This document shows positions 36,503 through 48,756 of a DNA stretch of 64,000 bases, one piece after another. The first letter of the stretch is position 1. Each line of letters opens with the position of its first letter. The translations under genes were made by a program, and so were the position numbers. The notes beneath the pieces are model-generated. The model did no database searches, was not told where the DNA came from, and worked only from the letters and a program-made list of their open reading frames with translations. This DNA comes from Typha latifolia (Eukaryota > Streptophyta > Magnoliopsida > Poales > Typhaceae), in contig CM034100.1 in the NCBI GenBank assembly GCA_019914945.1, positions 2,741,209 to 2,805,208 on the forward strand, read 5' to 3'.

Positions 36503-39168
36503 TTCCCAATACAAACCATTCCATTAACGACGTCTGAGAGAAATTAGCAACGATTTGGATTCCAGCAACAAGAACAGTGAACGAATGAAACGATGAACAG
36601 TGCAATCTAAATAATGGAAGAAATGTGGAACGCTTTTCTTACAAGTTGGTACTCATATTTCCTTAATGATCTCTGACAAGAAAGGAAGGACTTCCGATCC
36701 TTCTTGCAATTTTGTTTGGTTATGCAAGTGCATATATAGATTAAGACGAGAGATGCCAGTGAGAAGAAGTACTTGGTGATGGAAGGAGATTGTCTGCAGC
36801 TCGGAGTGCAGGAAGTCCCTGCACTTGGCGGTACTTGGCAGTGGTTGACTAGCTGCCAAATTATCCAACAGTTGGAATACTAGTGTGGAATAATGTGATT
36901 GTGATGATCTCTTGGGTCTTCCTAGAAGAAGAAGGAAAATAAAATATCCTGGGCATACGAGGAAGTGTAGAAAGATAAACAGAGTATTTGTTGGTGTAGC
37001 AGCTTGGTGCATTATTTTTTCGCTTTATTTTCGATGTGCTATTTTGGCTTAATATATTGTATTTTTTTTTTAATTTTGGTTTTATATTGTTCTATTATTT
37101 TCGTTACTTATTTAAACTATCTTTTCCTTTTTTATTTTCTCTGTGTATTGGAGTTGAAATATATGATTGGATTTAATAATAAATCTCGCCTACAAGTTTT
37201 CTCCAAGAAGAAAAGAAGAAACGGTTAACAACAAAGGTTCTCTTTTTTGCTATAAATATCAAATTTCTAATTGTTCCAAAAAATTTTAAAGAAAAATGAA
37301 GTACCTAATAAATTCTCAGTGGAAAAGACTATATGCACCTTTCTGGCCATTTATTTCTGTAAGATAAGAGCCAATGGGATATAAAAATTAATGTTCATGA
37401 GTACCAAAATTCGAATCCCATCAACATCAGTATTTAATGAAATCCTATTAAGTTCTCACCTTTTTTAATTTTTTTTTTGACAAGATACAAGTATTCAGCA
37501 TTCAGACTTAACAATGTTCTCTGGATGAGAAGTTATATTTTTATGCATACAAAACAACAAATAAGGAAGAAATAATTGAGCTCAAGTAAACATAGCTGAA
37601 TTCATACAACTGGCAACTCTTTACCAGCATTCTTGATATGTGTCTCATCGCAGCAAACAAAAGGTCTTGTATGTTATTACCAATAATAGTACACAGATTG
37701 TTAAGCTACTTATCAGCTAGGTAGTATATGTTTCCGTAGTGGATGCAACAACCATAAGCCAGGGAAAGATCCATAGATCCATCCCCATTCTTACTGTAAT
37801 TTTGGAGAACGAGAGAGAACTTGGACATCAAACTGCAGTGCTGACATTTCAGGAAAGCTGTGATGTGGCAAAAGCACTAGATATTGACATTTTCGGAACG
37901 ACATAGAGGGCTGTCTGTTGTCCATAAATCTGCTGTTGCTTCCTGATAGCTGCTACTCTTTATGCTTTTGGGTAACTTTGCTTGATTTCAATGGAAACAA
38001 ACTTCTGTCCTGCTGTTGCAACAAACAGCGTTATCATGCTCAAAGCTGTTAGCTACCTTTCTTATTTGATCAACCTTCTGGGCCACTCATCTGTATTCAA
38101 TAGGCGAGGCAACAGCCAAAAGAAATCAGAAGATCCTTGAAAATAGCAGGCCTCAAAAGCTTCTTCCAAAATTCACTGAGAAAAGAGACGTAAACTTCAG
38201 CATTTTGGCGTTTCTGTTTTGATACAGCAAAACTCATGCAAACCACATATGCAAAGCAAATCTCTTGGTAGCTATGTAACACAGGTGAAGATGAAAATTA
38301 GACTAGTGCACATATACTTATAGAAACCTATAAATTAGACTAGTGCACTTTTCCCAGACTATCTGACTTCCTTATGGAAAGTATTCATGTTTATATTGAA
38401 CAGAGAAGAAATTGTATTCCCCATGATATATGTAACAGGCTAAGTAAAAGGAAACCACTTATCACAATGACATCTGTTTTATAGGAAAAGGGAAGTCCCG
38501 GCAAAAAAACTTATTAACAAATCACTACGATCAGTCTCCACTAAAATAGTTAGCCCTCCGGTCACACTGCTGGCCCCTGGTGAGGCTTCTTACACAATAG
38601 ATGTGCTCAGTGGACCCCCCGTACTGTGAGGCCATTCAGAGAACCGACAACTTGAAGATCCAAATGAGAAGCTGGATTCTAATTCGAACATAATGTATCC
38701 TTGAGGAATGCTTGTAAACTAATTCTATATGCTGACCAAAATCAACCAAAACAATGTCATTTTCTTATTTTCTATCAATTCTCACACTAGTAATTCTTTT
38801 TGGTATCTCTCTCCATAAGCATGTTACAGGAAAATAAAAGAATATAAAATAGGTGGTAAAACTTGCCACATACTAAAAAGGGAATTGTATAAAATAAATT
38901 ATATTGATATATATATATGAGGTATGTAGAGTTCAAATTCGATAGTTCATGTCAGCATACTTATGAGCCTTAGTTTTCTTCACTTCTGCAATGGTATATA
39001 GCTATGGAGTTTCAAATTGAAAAGACAGCAATCTAAAGAACTCAAGTTGAAATATATGCTAGGAACTCACCGTGTGAATGTTCCTTTTGCAAAGGGAACA
39101 TTTGGTTGCCCCTTCAGGCAGATAGAAGGTACTATGGAAAATCCCAAATAGCAGTCTTCACTCAGAAG
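34425..39168. other. 4.7 kb intergenic; no gene seen
   Basis: Begins with the GID1 3' UTR (T-rich tract near 34860-34900). A 119-codon frame on the minus strand (36653-37012) has no domain, signal or codon bias that I recognise. The rest is AT-rich with homopolymer runs. The last 1.5 kb may include 3' untranslated sequence of the PPR gene ending at 39169. Confidence 0.5.
34468..34516. repeat. (TA)n tract in the GID1 3' UTR
   Basis: Three TATATA blocks separated by single C bases, starting about 45 bases after the GID1 stop codon. Confidence 0.8.
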
Positions 39169-40770
39169 TTAGGAAATGAAAGCATCCTGGGGAAAAGTGA
39201 ACCCATGCTTCCACATCATTCCAAGCACCGTCTCTGCTTCCAACCTCCTTCCAGCATTGCAATATGCCTTATACATGATCAGGAGTGTTCGTTTATCCCG
39301 ACCAACCATATAATTCTCCATCTCATCAAGAACACCATGCATCTCCACCAACTGATTCTGCCGTGAATGAAGCACCATCTTGCAATGATATAAATCTCGG
39401 CATAGCCTCCACCCAGCTTCCTCCGCCTGCCTAATGAACCTACCAAGCCGGTCAACTGCATTAAGCTGGAAATACGTTGCTAAGATCGACCGCACGACAC
39501 GCAATGTTGTGACCTCCGTTTTCCTTTGAAATGCCTGAAATATAAGTTGTTCCATCATGTCCACCATACCCTCTTGTGCATAAACCCTGATTAGAAGCAC
39601 ATGGAGCCACGGCCTGTATTCCTCTTCCTTCATCAACTTACTCAGTTCCTCAATCTTCAGAATCCTATCAGGATCTCTACTCTTGCAATATGCACATATC
39701 ATCACTCGGATCAATGCCCTTTCGCGGCTCTTAACCTCCTCTCGCACCGTTTCATACACTCTCTCCATCTTCTCCAAATTGCCAGCAAAAGCATACCCAC
39801 GCAGCATAAGAAGGCGGGTGCTCACTTCTGGCTTCACGGTGCCCTCCTCCATCTCTCTAAACGTATTCTCCATCCTATCCCACATCCTACCAATCATATA
39901 ACCAGTGATCACAATGTTGTATGTGTCAACAGTTCGCCGGATCCCGGACTCATCTACGGCATGGAGGACGGACTCCATTTTGTCTACCAGCGTGTGGCGG
40001 CCATAGAGTGAGAGGAGGATATTATAGGAGACGATGGTGGGTTGGCAACTGGTATCCCGCTCCAGATCGTCGAACACAGCGATCGTCTTCAAAATGTGGC
40101 CGTTGTACATGTAAGCGGTCATGAGGGCGTTATATAGGCAGGTCTTGGGAGCGTCCACGATGGCTTCGTTGAAGAGGTCCGTGGCAAGGGAGATGTTGCG
40201 GGCACGGCCGGCGAGGGCGATGGCAGCGGCGAACTCCTCCGGATGAAGCGGGATCCCAGAGTGTGCGAGGTTCCTTCTCCAGCTGAAAACCTATAGGGAG
40301 AAGCAGAGTGAGAGAGCTTCCAAGAGTTTCCAAAGCATCACCTTTAGATGAAGAGAGAAGAGGAGGAGGACCTCGAGGGCGAGGAGAGGGCGGGATTTGA
40401 GGAGGGAGAGGAGGTGGAGGGAGGCGGAACCGTCGGGGGAGAGGCGGAGGAAGGTGGCGGCGCCTCGGGATTCGAGGATGGGGGAGGGATCGGACGGCTC
40501 GGGGGCGGCGAAGAGATCCCCAGCTAGGGAGGATACGGCTGAGAGGAGGTGGTCGGCGGTGGAGCGTCCGCATGCAACACTATCGGACGAGGAGGAGGAA
40601 GGTTTCTTGGGGAGTAAGTGGATGAGGTCGCGGAGATCCGATAAGGAACCGTCGGAGGAGGAGGAGGAGGAGTGGCGGAGAAGGGAAGGGGAGGAGAGAG
40701 CTAGGGTTTCAGGGAGGCGGAGGAAGGAGAAGCAGCGCCTCAGGAGCAGCAGATGCCGCGGCCTGACCAT
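39169..40770 (-). CDS. PPR protein, tandem copy A (with an 81-base intron)
   Basis: P-class PPR protein of 506 residues, probably plastid or mitochondrial. Exon 1 is 40770-40372 (start MVRPRHLLLL) and exon 2 is 40290-39169. Joining them gives RPLLALE-VFSWRRN, matching its neighbour copy B codon for codon. The 81-base intron (40291-40371) has GT...AG ends; its length is a multiple of three and its last codon in frame is TAG, so retention would truncate the protein at about 160 residues. PPR motifs include TCLYNALMTAYMYNGHILKT, PTIVSYNILLSLYGRHTLVD and DTYNIVITGYM. The chosen Met is the one that aligns with the start of copy B; the frame runs on upstream to 40815. The RNA target is unknown. Confidence 0.88.
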
Positions 40771-43123
40771 GAGGAGCCAGACCTGACCTGGAGCGACGAA
40801 TCCATCGCGAGCCACGGGTTATTGTTTCCGACCTCAGCTCTCGTAGAAAAAAAGGTTAGCCTCTAAGCCCAAACGTTTTGGGCCCAGCCCAAAAGAAGTT
40901 AACTGAAAGGTAGAAGGGAATCGATCTAAGTATCATATATTCATGGCAAAATTCTGACAGAAGGCAAGAAAACTTTCAGAACAAAGTATTATCAACATAT
41001 AACCTATTATAACATGCCCATTTCTCGATATGAAATTGTAAACATTTGATAAGAATAAAAAGAAAAAAAAGAAGAAGAAGAAGTGCGAAAGTCGATCTCA
41101 GAAATTGAAATCAAGGGGTAAATATTTGAACCATATGCATTACACAAAAAAATGAGACCAATATTGAGGAAGCATTGCATCTAATATTACAATAAAGCCT
41201 ATAACAACTGCATTTCTTCTTGGTTCTCTTGAGCCTCGTTCTCTGTTTCATGTCATCTGCTATTAGATGATACAATCAGGAGCTCTAATTCTTGAATATT
41301 TCATTATAAGTTAGCGTTGCACTTTTTTGATGGTGTATTATTGCACCACGATGTTACATAAGCTTTTGCACTTCAGCAAGATCTAAAGATTTTGGCTGAT
41401 GCAGTTTTCTGCATTTTGCAAGAGGACCTCCCCAAAATTCTCATAACTAGCTTTATTAGGTTCTACAGCATCTAGAACAACGTCTCTTGACTCTAGTCAG
41501 CATCTTTGTATGGGAAAATTTCACCAAAAGTTATTGGCATTAGTCAAACTCCAGCTTGTCAAGTCATATCAACCTCTGTGTGCGGATAACAGGAGTGAAC
41601 AAAACTCATCTTCTTTGCCAAGAGTCTAGCTTGAAGTCCGGTAACATTCTTCATCATCTATGAAGACATATTTGCTTTGTGCTCCAAGTGGATCATGAAA
41701 TCCTAAAACCTGTAAGTGAATACTTTCTTTATCAAGAGGTACAATAGTAGAAAAATAGCTTTTATGTAATTTCCAGCATAAAGATAGGATATAACTTTGT
41801 CAAAAGTTCTGCTACTGCATTTGTCACCACAGGAGATTGACAACATGTTTGAAGTTTGAACATAATTTCACTCACATTATAAGATAATCAAGGAACACTA
41901 TAAATAATCAATTCTTGTCATGGTGCTAGGCTAAACTTCATCAAGATTAAAAGAGTCATCTCACTAGAGAACAATCAATGAAATTATTGCCAAGCAATCT
42001 CTATTTTCCAATTTTATCAAAAAAACATCTCTGGTTTCCAATGAATTGCAAATGCAATTTGATGCTTTCTGATTTTTCGGATCATTTTGTAAATGACAAC
42101 CAAGGGTATTATGCTTTCGTAGTTTCAGTTAGAAACTTTCAAAGGTCTTTCTATGAGTTCTTGCACGGCTAATTTTCTTGTTTAGAAGCAACACCATATG
42201 AGAAGTCCCCGACTTCATTTGCTTATCCCATGGCTAGTCCAGACTAAAACAAATATCTGATGATGAAAGGGCTGTGGGACTAAGAATCTTACTGATGTGT
42301 ATTCCTAAAAGATAAGCAGCCTAGGGATGAGTGGATGACTAATCCTCCTTACCCTGAGGGAGTAGTCAAACATAGCCCTAGAGATGCATATTGTGGCCAC
42401 AAGGATAATAGAAATGAGAAGGGGAAGCGAAAAGTGATGAAAACAAAATGAGAAGGGGAAGTGACAGACAATGCTAATTGACCAAAATAGAGGAGGAAAA
42501 AGAAGTTTTTCTGTAATGCCACCCACTGATAGAGGAAGGGTGGGGCGATGAAAGGAAGCAAGGTTCCTCCTAGACCAAGCTATCCAAAACAAAGAACAGG
42601 AGGACAAAGAAAGTGTGTGTCCAATGCAACTTTATGAATAAAACAGGGTGAAAAAAAATACAGAAGGTTGTGCATTTTGAAGAAGATATCTGTGCGAGGA
42701 AAAGGAAATCAAAGTGTCTTTGAACATCTTCATTCCTACCAGAGCATTACGACTTAATAATCAAAAGAAAAATCAGTGTCAGGATTAAATTATCAAGCTT
42801 AACAGGTATTGGAGAAATATACAATTAAGCAAGAAGGAGATACTCATTCTATTCCAGTATTTTCCCTTGCAAATATGAAAAAGAAGATCGAAGATATGTA
42901 GAAGAGCAGAGAATACTGACAAGACTATTATGGCTTTCTCAAGCCATAAGAACGACATACTCGGTAGCTACATCTATCCACTTCAGCAATAGATTGCAAA
43001 TGAAAAAACAACATATGTTAAAATATTTTATGAATAAAATTACCTGAGTTATCTCATTAGGATTCCTGCCAACTGAACACAAAGATATATTATCACATCC
43101 GCAGGGCTTCTCCATTTTGCATG
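40771..43123. other. Spacer between tandem PPR genes
   Basis: Promoter of copy A at the left end; 3' flank of copy B at the right end. AT-rich; no further gene or duplicated fragment was recognised. Confidence 0.5.
40866..40891 (-). promoter_or_regulatory. Triple site II element before PPR copy A
   Basis: AGCCCA at 40866, TGGGCCCA at 40879 and AGCCCA at 40886, 95-120 bases before the start codon; the arrangement resembles promoters of nuclear genes for organelle proteins. Confidence 0.55.
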
Positions 43124-44641
43124 TTAAGAAATGAAACAATCCTCATCGCTTGCAAATCCATGCTTCCACATCATCCCACGAATCGTCTCAGCTTCTATCC
43201 TCCGCCCAACATTCAAATACGCCTTGTGCATGATCAAAAATGTCTTCTTTGTTCTTTCAAATCTATAATTTTCCATCTCATCCAGGACACCATGCATTTC
43301 TGCCAATCTGTTCTGCTGTCCATACATCACCATTTTGCAATGATACAGCGATCGACACAGCCTCCACCCGGCATATTCCGCCTGTCTGATGAACCCTGCA
43401 AGCCGGTCCACCGCAGCGCACCGGAAGTAACTCGAGATAATAGAACGCATCACACCCACAGTAGTAACTGTGGTGCTCCGCTGAAGTGCTTCGCTTATAA
43501 GCCTCTCCATCTTCTCTACCAAACCATCCTGTGCATAGACCTTGATCAGAAGCACATTGAGCCATGGCCTGTATTCGTCATCGCTAATGTACTCCATCAA
43601 TCTCTCAATTTTCCGGACCCTATCGGCATCGGAGCTCTTGCAGTAGGCACAAATCATTGCCCTTATCAAAGGCGCCTCTCGATCATTGACATGCTCTCGC
43701 ACCAGCTCATACGCCTTCTCCATTTTCTCCAAATTACCAGAATGCGCGTATCCGCGCAGCATAAGCAAATGCGTGCTCACGTCCGGCTTCACTGGTCCGT
43801 CCTCCATCGCCTTGAATGCCTGCTCCATCCGGTCCCATGTCCACGCGGTCACATACGCGGCGATCACCGTGTTGTAGGTCTCGAGGGTGCGCGGGATCCC
43901 GGCCTCGTCGACCCCGCGGAGTACGGCCTCCATGTGGTTGATGAGGAGGGAGCGCCCGAAGAGGGAGAGGAGGATGTTGTAGGTGACGATGGTAGGCGCG
44001 CAGCGGGGGTCGCACCGGAGGTCGTCGAACACGGTGACGCACTTCTTGGTGAGGCCGTTGTACATGTAAGCGGACATGAGGGCGTTGTAGAGGCAGGGCT
44101 CGGCGAAGGCGGAGATCGACTCGGCGAAGAGGTCGGCGGCGAGGTCGACGTCACGAGCGCGGCCAGCGAAAGTGATGGCCTTGGCGTACTCCTCGGGAAG
44201 TAACGGGATCTCCGAGTCCGCGAGCTTCCGCCTCCAGCTGAAGACCTCGAGGGCGAGGAGGGGGCGGGGTTTGAGGAGGGAGAGGAGGAGGAGGGAGGCG
44301 GAGCCATCGGGGGAGCGGCGGAGGAGCACCGCCGCGCCTCGAGATTCGAGGATGGGGGCGAGATCGGAGGGGTCGGAGGCGGCGAGGAGGTCGCCGGCGA
44401 GGGCGGAGACTTCAGAGAGGACGGAGTCGTCGTCTTCGGTTTCAGCGGATGAAGCGGGGGTTGCAGGGTTCTCGAAGAGGAGACGGAGGCGGGAGGATGG
44501 GCCAGAGGACGTGGTGGTGGAGAAGCGGCGAAGAAGGGAAGAGGAGTTGGTTAGAGTTTTGAGGGATGGAAGGAGGCAGAAGGAGTGGTGGTAGGAGTGG
44601 CGGCGCCGCAGTAGAAGCAGCAGCAGCCGCGACCTCCCCAT
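43124..44641 (-). CDS. PPR protein, tandem copy B (intronless)
   Basis: P-class PPR protein of 505 residues in one exon, starting MGRSRLLLLL with an Arg/Ser/Leu-rich organelle-targeting N-terminus. It is collinear with copy A along its length: EVSALAGDLLAASDPSDLAP, then LALEVFSWRRKLADSEIPLL, then PPR motifs such as PCLYNALMSAYMYNGLTKKC, PTIVTYNILLSLFGRSLLIN and ETYNTVIAAYVTAWTWDRME, and a C-terminus ending in FIS in both. It is the better conserved of the pair in the sense that it has no interrupting intron. Its start lies 346 bases from that of a divergent small gene. A 360-codon frame on the other strand (43121-44203) is a shadow. Confidence 0.93.
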   Translation of the reverse strand: MGRSRLLLLLLRRRHSYHHSFCLLPSLKTLTNSSSLLRRFSTTTSSGPSSRLRLLFENPATPASSAETEDDDSVLSEVSALAGDLLAASDPSDLAPILESRGAAVLLRRSPDGSASLLLLSLLKPRPLLALEVFSWRRKLADSEIPLLPEEYAKAITFAGRARDVDLAADLFAESISAFAEPCLYNALMSAYMYNGLTKKCVTVFDDLRCDPRCAPTIVTYNILLSLFGRSLLINHMEAVLRGVDEAGIPRTLETYNTVIAAYVTAWTWDRMEQAFKAMEDGPVKPDVSTHLLMLRGYAHSGNLEKMEKAYELVREHVNDREAPLIRAMICAYCKSSDADRVRKIERLMEYISDDEYRPWLNVLLIKVYAQDGLVEKMERLISEALQRSTTVTTVGVMRSIISSYFRCAAVDRLAGFIRQAEYAGWRLCRSLYHCKMVMYGQQNRLAEMHGVLDEMENYRFERTKKTFLIMHKAYLNVGRRIEAETIRGMMWKHGFASDEDCFIS

Positions 44642-44987
44642 GGCGGAGACCTTGGGCGGCGGCGGAGTGAGAGATGCCTACGGTCGGTACTTTTGGATGG
44701 TTAGATGTGAGACGCCATGAGGAATAGGTTCGGGAATTGGGGTTGGGTCTTGGTTGGACCGGGCCATGCCTCACCCAAAATATCGGGCTGGCTTTGGGCC
44801 TCAACAATGTTGGTATTATTTTCATTGTTTTTATATTTTCTTATTCACGAAAGAAACAATTTAAGCGTTACGTAGCGAGACTCGGGCGATCAGTGGCACC
44901 GTCGCACCGACTAACTTCGCCTTCTTTGGCACCGCCCATCTCGAAGCTCCACTCTCGTCCCCCCCATACAAGTCAGCGAGCTCGGTC
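44642..44987. promoter_or_regulatory. Divergent promoter between PPR copy B and a small membrane protein gene
   Basis: Only 346 bases separate the two opposite start codons. A TGGGCC site II element lies at 44795-44800 with related GGGCC words near 44756. No clear TATA box is seen for either gene, as often in shared housekeeping promoters. Confidence 0.6.
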
Positions 44988-45351
44988 ATGGCTTCCACCG
45001 CTGCCAGGGTTTCTCTCCGCCTCGCCGTCGCGGTCGCTCTCCTCCTCCTCGCGTTCTACGTTGGCCGACCCCTCTACTGGAAGCTCTCCGCCACCATCCA
45101 CGAGATCCGCGAGAAGCGCCAAACCGTCCAAGAAGGTTCTAGAATCCGCTCAAATCTTTTCCCTTCTCTCTCCTTCCATCTCTTCTTTCTTCCGATCTCA
45201 CAATGATTTGCCCATCTATGTTTCAGGGATCTCGCAGTTCGTCCTTGAGGCGCAGAAATCCGTGGGATGGATCCACGACGAGTCTGACTCGGGATCCGTT
45301 AGCGATCCGAAGGCGGCCGTCGCTGCCACTCGTCGGATCCTGAGGAAGTGA
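44988..45351 (+). CDS. Small one-pass membrane protein, function unknown
   Basis: Two exons, 44988-45135 and 45227-45351, joined through a split Gly codon, give 90 residues. One hydrophobic helix lies at about 8-26 (LRLAVAVALLLLAFYVG); the rest is charged: KLSATIHEIREKRQTVQE, then GISQFVLEAQKSVGWIHDES and a short basic end, RRILRK. The wording resembles a small uncharacterised protein conserved across land plants, so it is likely a real gene although no role is known. A Lys/Arg-rich tail after a single helix would suit an N-terminally anchored endomembrane or organelle protein. It shares its promoter with the PPR gene on the other strand. Confidence 0.8.
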
Positions 45352-46127
45352 CCAGGTTTTGTGTCACTTTTATTTTTCTTCTCTTTCGCAATTGTAATGT
45401 AGCGCTTAGAATACGTGCTTTATTCTTTCAGATGTTATTTTGATAGTTGATTCGTTCTTAATTGTACTCTCGTTTGATGTGTCAAACTGGTGGTTTAATA
45501 AATCGTTTGTGAGTTAGGAATTATTGCCGAGGAAAAATGTTTGCTGGAGTGCCTAATCTGAGGTGTCGTCTCTCAATGCCGGGAAACAGAGAGATTTTTC
45601 ATTGATGAAAAGGGGGAAAAAGATGCAGAAATATCTGCAATTTCACATCTTGTGCAGATTTACAACTCCATTTGTGTTAGTAGAAATCCACTAAAGTATT
45701 AGTTGCAAGTTAGGAATCTATGAAATGGCCTAAATTTAGCTCTATTTCAATGGTTGTGGCTTCTGACGTTAGTGTTTCATACTAGTGAGAAACAAAAAAG
45801 AAGAGATTGAGCATATTAGCAGTCTAAGAAAGTTACTCTATAGACTTTTTTCTATGTTTGTTGTTTACGGAATTAGAAATTTCTGTTCCACAAAAAAATC
45901 AAGGTGTGGTTATAATCTTAATAAAATGGTCATCTCATTTATCTGCTCATTATGTGTGACCGATTGGTGCATAGATTCAAATAGATGCTTAGATGCGATG
46001 ATAACTAAATTAATTAATTAACATTTTATCCTCAGCAGGTCTCTTGGTTTGCTTTAACTAATTAATAATTTGATCTGTGGAACATTCTTAACATTTTGCA
46101 TGATTTGAGTTAGCATTACACATAATG

Positions 46128-46506
46128 AGTGGGACCATGGTTTGACGTTCTGTCTGAAACCGAGATGTTTCACTGAAATATTTTACGTTTCGGTCCTATC
46201 CGAACAAAAACTTCCTGCAAAACTGGCATCCAACTGAAACTGTCCTTATAACAATATTTTTGAAAGTATGTTTTAGATTTTGAGCTGGATTTGGACATGA
46301 ATTAAATTTACCTAACTAAAAACCTCATTGCTTTTATGCTATTAGGTCTTTTGTAATGCATTGAAAAATAAGATAAATAAGACTATTTATTAAAGAAAGT
46401 CAAAATTTGACACAAAGAAACTAGAACTGAAATTGACTGAAATATTTAGTCTTTTAATGGAGCCGAAATCGAAATTGGAACTGAAACTTCAAACCATGAG
46501 TGGTAC
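46128..46506. mobile_element. hAT-type MITE with TIRs and 8-base target duplication
   Basis: The element spans 46136-46498 (363 bases). Its ends are perfect 10-base inverted repeats, CATGGTTTGA and TCAAACCATG, and similarity goes on a few bases inwards (GTT). The flanks are AGTGGGAC (46128-46135) and AGTGGTAC (46499-46506), an 8-base duplication matching at 7 of 8. Ends beginning CA and an 8-base duplication are the pattern of the hAT superfamily. It has no coding capacity, so it would depend on a transposase from elsewhere. Confidence 0.7.
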
Positions 46507-48693
46507 ACATACTTATAGTCTATTTGTATTTTACTGTTGACATGGATCCCTCTATCTATAGAGGAAATATCAAGCACTCTTGATAAATATGATCGTTTTC
46601 ACCTGAAATCCAAATTTTATTTGAAGTTTCCTTTACTTAGGTAAAACATTTTCTATACAACTAATCATTAAGAGGAACAAGCACAATATGCTATGTTTTG
46701 AATCACAGCATTCATATTGAGAATTTGTTGTTCGAGATTACTAATTAAATTTCTTGTGCTGGAACTGCTCCAGGTAACATCCTTTTCCTGTATGTAATTG
46801 TAGTCATAGAACATTGCCAATCAATGGATCAACATGAAAAATCATAAGTTTATTAATATGCTAGCATATATGTCCATGCTCAACTTGTATCATTGGGGGG
46901 AAATAGCTTCGTACAAATGGGATTCCAACTTTAGCGAGATTAAGAAGTTCGCATAAAGCTATTACCTCTTTGGTTTATTTCATCTATCAATAAGTTTGTC
47001 ATGCATCTGTCATTTGGCATGTGGAATTTCTCATGGTGCTTGGTAGTCCTCTCAACATTAGGATACTCGTAGGATCTAGGGATTATATCTTTTTGACTTT
47101 TGTTTGTGTATAAAAAGCTTGTCTATATTTTCGATGTCTATCAAGCATGACCACAGATATGAGGAGTGGGTTCAGTCTTACACGATATTGATGGGCTGAT
47201 AGGATGAACCGTGTAACAAGAAGGATTGATACACAAGGTTTAAATAAAATTTTCATAGAATTATAGCAATATGCAAAGCTTTTTTCTTTATATATACTTC
47301 ATTACCATAAACCATTCTAAGAAAGATAATTAATAAGAACCTTTATTTTTTCATGAAACACAATAATCGTTCATGCAAGATGTTCAACATATTTAAAAGT
47401 GACGAGAATTATTTTAGTATTAGGCACTAGTTGAGTTAAATAGTTATTCGTTTGTTGTAGGATCACTTTTCAAACTTTTGTGTCCTATTTTCAGCAGATC
47501 TAGAGCTAGCCACTCCTTTTTTAGGATGGGACCAAATGCTTCCTTTAGGAAAGCTAAGGTGGGAATTAAGACTGCCTCTCTTTTTCTTGTCTACAGATGG
47601 CAGTCCTAGATCCTGTCGACACATGCTTTATAATGACATAATCAACATTATCTCCCATAGGATAAAAGCATAGTTCAGCTGATTGTCAAAAACTAGAATT
47701 TTTAGTCTTAATATGGTGAGAAGATAACTTCAATTCAAGAAAACCCTAAGCTAGATTAGAACTGTGTTCAGGCATGTCTTGCTTGCATGGGCCACGGCTA
47801 ACGAAAGCAAACTGATGTTTAACTGATTTACTAGGAATTGGGTTTGTATTTCAAGATATATAAATGGTGTGCTCAATCTGTCCATGGAATAGTTGTGCTC
47901 ACCTGTAGCTGGAAAATTTAATTCTTTGAGAAGTTTGTGAAAATTTTGGTATTTGGGATCTCGATTTCTCGGTGTTTTATGATAAAACTCAATTTCGCAT
48001 TACCATTATTATCTTCAGGCATTCTGCTTGTCCTGAATGGCATCATAGGTAAAGAGTATCTAGAGTGATTGATATGTAATTAATTAGGTTCTGCTATGGT
48101 AGCTATGGTACCTGTTTATGTGTTGAAAGCATCTAAATAGAGGAGAAGATGATTTAGGAATTCTGATGAAACTGCTTGCATGTATGCACAATTTCCTTTG
48201 AGCACCTAAATTAGTTTAATTCATAAATAAAAAGAACCCTACTTTCCCTAGGAAGTGTTTCTATCAGTAACTTTATCGAATTAGATTGCTTATTTATCCA
48301 ACTCTGAATGTGTTTAGTATTAGAGATATGCTATTTTCCAAGCTAGCTAAATGAAACTACTCACTTGTGAGTTCAATTCCATTGTGACTTGTGAGCCAAA
48401 TCAGGCTACTAGTGCTATCTGCCCAGTCTTCTCCGCAGATTTTGGTTTAACTAAAACACCACTTCTCTTAAAAAAGAAAAAGGAAAAATCCTTATCAATC
48501 ATCAGCATCTTTCTTATCCAACTTGCCGAAAGGCCTTTGTTGATTCTTTCTACCAGAAAGTAAAGTCAGTTATCTTTTAGGCGGTTTCTTTCTTAGGTGA
48601 TGATCATTGGGTTAAAACACCAATGAGCCCATAAAAGAGCCCTCCCAACATAGAAAGTGGCGTGGGAGAAAGTAGAAGAAACCCAATCATTTC

Positions 48694-48756
48694 ATAAAGC
48701 CAAAAGATGATTGTTTTTTTTAATTGTTTTTTTAATAAAGCCAAAAGATGATTGTT
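48694..48756 (+). repeat. 22-base direct repeat
   Basis: Identical copies starting ATAAAGCCAAAAGATG at 48694-48715 and 48735-48756, separated by a T-rich spacer; probably a local slippage duplication. Confidence 0.85.

Noticed and set aside
36653..37012. 119-codon minus-strand frame between GID1 and PPR copy A
   Set aside because: No domain, no family resemblance, no splice partners and average base composition; likely chance.
43121..44203. 360-codon frame on the plus strand
   Set aside because: It lies antisense to PPR copy B; the G+C-rich codons of B leave the opposite strand open. The PPR reading has clear repeats and this one has none.
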